The translations under genes were made by a program, and so were the position numbers. A stretch of DNA of 32,817 nucleotides, from positions 1-32,817 of the forward strand of contig CACKQA010000005.1 of the NCBI GenBank assembly GCA_902602135.1, read 5' to 3'. Shown here in pieces: positions 29,955-32,817 of the stretch. The stretch comes from an uncultured Alphaproteobacteria bacterium (GTDB taxonomy: Bacteria; Pseudomonadota; Alphaproteobacteria; HIMB59; GCA-002718135). The notes beneath the pieces are model-generated. The model did not search any database and was not told the DNA's origin. It saw only the letters and a program-made list of their open reading frames with translations. The first letter of the stretch is position 1; the number at the start of each line of letters is the position of its first letter.

Positions 29955-32817
29955 TGATCAACCCTTTGATTCTCAGGATCAATAAATATTGGACTAGTTA
30001 TTTCTACTTCAATATTTTCATTTTCCATTGGAGCAATTAAAACACTTCCTTTTTTTTCAAGACCACCTTTGATTAAAGCTAAAGCAAAAGAGCTTTTTAA
30101 ATTAGGTGAATAGTAACTAGAGGTCACGTGACCAACCATTTTCATAGGTAGGGCTGTTATTTCTTCAACCAATTGAGATCCTTCTTCAAGAACCTTATTT
30201 GGATTTTTAGTTCTTAATCCAACTAATTGTTTCCTATCCTTTTTAATAGTATCACTTCTATATAACGCCCTTTTACCAATAAAATCATATTTCTTCTTAC
30301 TAACTATCCAGTCCATATCCAGATCTACTGGTGTCACTGATCCATCTGTTTCTTGACCTACAATAATAAATCCTTTTTCAGCACGAAGTACATGCATCGC
30401 TTCAGTACCATATGGCGTAATATTAAATTCTTTACCTTTATCTATACAAAGTTCCCAAAGATTTTTAGCATAGCCAGATGGCACATTTATTTCATAACAC
30501 ATTTCCCCAGTAAAACTTATACGCATGACTCTACATTTTATTCCGTTAATATTAATATTCTTAAAACTCATATGAGGAAAATTTTCTTTTGAAAAATCAA
30601 AATCTGGAACTAGTTTTTGCATTAAATTTTTTGAATTTGGGCCATTTAAGCTTATAGTTCCATAGTTTTCAGTTACGGATGTTAAATATACTTCTAATTC
30701 TGGCCATTCTGTTTGTAACCAATCTTCTAATTTTGACATTACTGATGCAGCATTTCCTGTAGTTGTTGACATAAGATAGTGATACTCATCTAATCTAGTT
30801 GTTACACCATCATCAATAACCATTCCATCGTCACCTAACATTACACCATATCTACATTTTCCAATTTCTAATTTTGACCATGAATTTGTGTAAACTCTAT
30901 TTAAAAATTCACTTACATCTCTACCCTTGATATCTATTTTACCAAGAGTTGATGCATCTAATATTCCTAGACTATCTCTAGTTGCTTTTACCTCTCTATT
31001 TAAAGCAGATTGAAAACTTTCATTCTTTTGAGGATAATACCAGGCTCTTTTCCATTGGCCTACGTCCTCAAATAAAGCTTTATTATCAATATGCCATTGA
31101 TGCATTGGGCTTGTTCTCTCCAAATCAAAAAATTCTTTAACATGACGCCCAGCAATTGCTCCAAATGTTACTGGTTTATAGGGTAAACGAAATGTTGTTG
31201 TACCTAATTCAGAGATTTCAGTATTTGTTAATTCTGATATTATTCCAAGTGCATTAACATTACTGGTCTTGCCTTGATCAGTTGCCATTCCTGTAGTTGT
31301 ATATCGTTTGACATGTTCAATGGATTGAAAACCCTCTTTTAAAGCTAGTTTAATATCTTTTGCTGTTACATCGTTTTGAAAATCTACAAACATTTTTGTT
31401 CTTGAGATAATGTTCTTTGATGTAATCCAAACATTTTCGTGTTTGCCATGACTCACATTATCTGATTTGTAATTTACTTCACCAAGTTCATTTTGGTTAT
31501 TATCATTTAGATACTTATATGTATCTTCTTGCGTTTTTAATAATATTTCATTTAAATTATAATCACCATTGCAGCTTCCAACACACAATGTATCTTGATA
31601 AAATTCACTAGGAATAAAACTTCCATCTACATCTCTAAATTTTAGTTTTCCTTTTGATTGAGTGAATAAATGAACAGTAGGGGTCCAACCACCTGCAATT
31701 GCTAAAAGATCACATGTAATATTAATAGAAGATTTTTCATTATTTTTTTCAGTTTTTATTTTTCTTAATTTAACTTCTCTAATTCTTAATCTTCCAACAG
31801 TATCACTAATTTCATAACCTTTTAGTATAGTAATACCTAATTTATTTGCTTTTTTAGGGTAATATCCATCACTACTATCTCTTGTATCGACAATAGCCTC
31901 TACTTTTATACCTTGTTCAAAAAAATCTATTGCAGTTTCATAGGCACTATCATTGTTTGTAAAAAAAACTAATTTTTTCCCAGGTGCAACTCCATACTTA
32001 TTTAAGTATTTTTTCGCACTGTTAGAAAGCATAATACCAGGCCTATCATTATTGTTAAAAATTATTGGTCTTTCTATTGTGCCTGTTGCTAAAATAACTT
32101 TCTTTGATCTAATTTTCCAAATTCTTTCTTTAATATCATTTTTTTTATATAATCCTTTTTCTGGATCAATTTCTTGGACAGCTAACAATAAATTATAATT
32201 TAAATAAGCAAAACAAGTTGTATTTTTTACTATTTTTATATTTGAATTTTTAGAAAGTTTATCAACGATTTTATTTTTCCATTCATTAATTGGCAAGTTA
32301 TCTATTTTAATATCTTGATTTCTTGTAGATAAGATTTCACCTCCGAGATCATCTTCTTGCTCAACAAGTAATACTTTATAATTATTATTTGCTGCAATTT
32401 CTGCTGAAATTAATCCACTCACTCCTGCTCCAACAACTAGAACATCACAATGATAATGAAAATGTTCGTATTTGTGGGGATCATCTTTTTTTGGAGATTT
32501 ACCAAGTCCTGCAGCGTGTCTTATAAAAAACTCATATGCTTTCCAAAACTTTGGCGGCCACATAAAGGTCTTGTAATAAAACCCTGCAGGAAAAAATGGG
32601 GATAGTAAATCATTTATAGCGCCAGCATCAAATTTCACTGACGGCCAATTATTTTGACTAAAAGCTTTTAACCCATCATATATCTGGACTTCAGTTACTC
32701 TTCTATTAGGTTCGGTATATTCTTTGGTCTCAAGCTGAACTATTCCATTAGGTTCTTCACTACCTGCGGTATAAATACCGCGCGGTCGATGATATTTAAA
32801 ACTTCTTCCAACTAGGT
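29951..32817 (-). CDS. soxA: sarcosine oxidase alpha subunit, 5' end beyond right window edge
   Basis: Frame is open from 32817: LVGRSFKYHRPRGIYTAGSEEPNGIVQLETKEYTEPNRRVTEVQIYDGLKAFSQNNWPSVKFDAGAINDL..., so the track's GTG start at 32638 is internal. FAD motif CDVLVVGAGVSGLISAE; C-terminal GcvT-like domain. Confidence 0.93.
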   Translation of the reverse strand, partial: LVGRSFKYHRPRGIYTAGSEEPNGIVQLETKEYTEPNRRVTEVQIYDGLKAFSQNNWPSVKFDAGAINDLLSPFFPAGFYYKTFMWPPKFWKAYEFFIRHAAGLGKSPKKDDPHKYEHFHYHCDVLVVGAGVSGLISAEIAANNNYKVLLVEQEDDLGGEILSTRNQDIKIDNLPINEWKNKIVDKLSKNSNIKIVKNTTCFAYLNYNLLLAVQEIDPEKGLYKKNDIKERIWKIRSKKVILATGTIERPIIFNNNDRPGIMLSNSAKKYLNKYGVAPGKKLVFFTNNDSAYETAIDFFEQGIKVEAIVDTRDSSDGYYPKKANKLGITILKGYEISDTVGRLRIREVKLRKIKTEKNNEKSSINITCDLLAIAGGWTPTVHLFTQSKGKLKFRDVDGSFIPSEFYQDTLCVGSCNGDYNLNEILLKTQEDTYKYLNDNNQNELGEVNYKSDNVSHGKHENVWITSKNIISRTKMFVDFQNDVTAKDIKLALKEGFQSIEHVKRYTTTGMATDQGKTSNVNALGIISELTNTEISELGTTTFRLPYKPVTFGAIAGRHVKEFFDLERTSPMHQWHIDNKALFEDVGQWKRAWYYPQKNESFQSALNREVKATRDSLGILDASTLGKIDIKGRDVSEFLNRVYTNSWSKLEIGKCRYGVMLGDDGMVIDDGVTTRLDEYHYLMSTTTGNAASVMSKLEDWLQTEWPELEVYLTSVTENYGTISLNGPNSKNLMQKLVPDFDFSKENFPHMSFKNININGIKCRVMRISFTGEMCYEINVPSGYAKNLWELCIDKGKEFNITPYGTEAMHVLRAEKGFIIVGQETDGSVTPVDLDMDWIVSKKKYDFIGKRALYRSDTIKKDRKQLVGLRTKNPNKVLEEGSQLVEEITALPMKMVGHVTSSYYSPNLKSSFALALIKGGLEKKGSVLIAPMENENIEVEITSPIFIDPENQRVDQ

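Noticed and set aside
30353-32198. Plus-strand ORFs at 30353-30592 and 31953-32198
   Set aside because: Antisense to soxA; shadow ORFs.

Overview
AT-rich, gene-dense chromosomal window that looks like a streamlined marine alphaproteobacterium (taxon inferred from protein families and compactness, not tested). I see about 33 protein genes, two tRNAs (Gln-TTG, Arg-ACG), a CIRCE element upstream of groESL and a few hairpins/terminators. Main blocks: (i) 3' end of a ligase-associated DEXH helicase (Lhr-like) plus pdeM metallophosphoesterase; (ii) a minus-strand run of four poorly characterised exported/membrane genes: Cys-rich exported protein, FG-GAP/ASPIC-UnbV protein, DUF4396-like protein, TPR protein; (iii) a GT61-like glycosyltransferase split by a frameshift at an A7 run; (iv) sppA, groES-groEL, glutathione peroxidase, mscS, AI-2E permease, recX; (v) ABC-2 permease, argD, argF, lipoprotein, trkH, apaG, OmpA-like lipoprotein; (vi) a demethylation/one-carbon region: DmdA/GcvT-like protein, dimethylglycine-dehydrogenase-like flavoprotein, etfB, etfA, ETF-QO, and further on soxG and soxA, the latter running off the right edge. 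No CRISPR array, transposase, integrase or phage genes were seen. The best candidates for something undescribed are the four-gene exported cluster at 1.6-4.7 kb and the DmdA-like protein of unknown substrate at 19.5 kb with a palindrome-rich upstream region. Neither can be called a new system from sequence reading alone.
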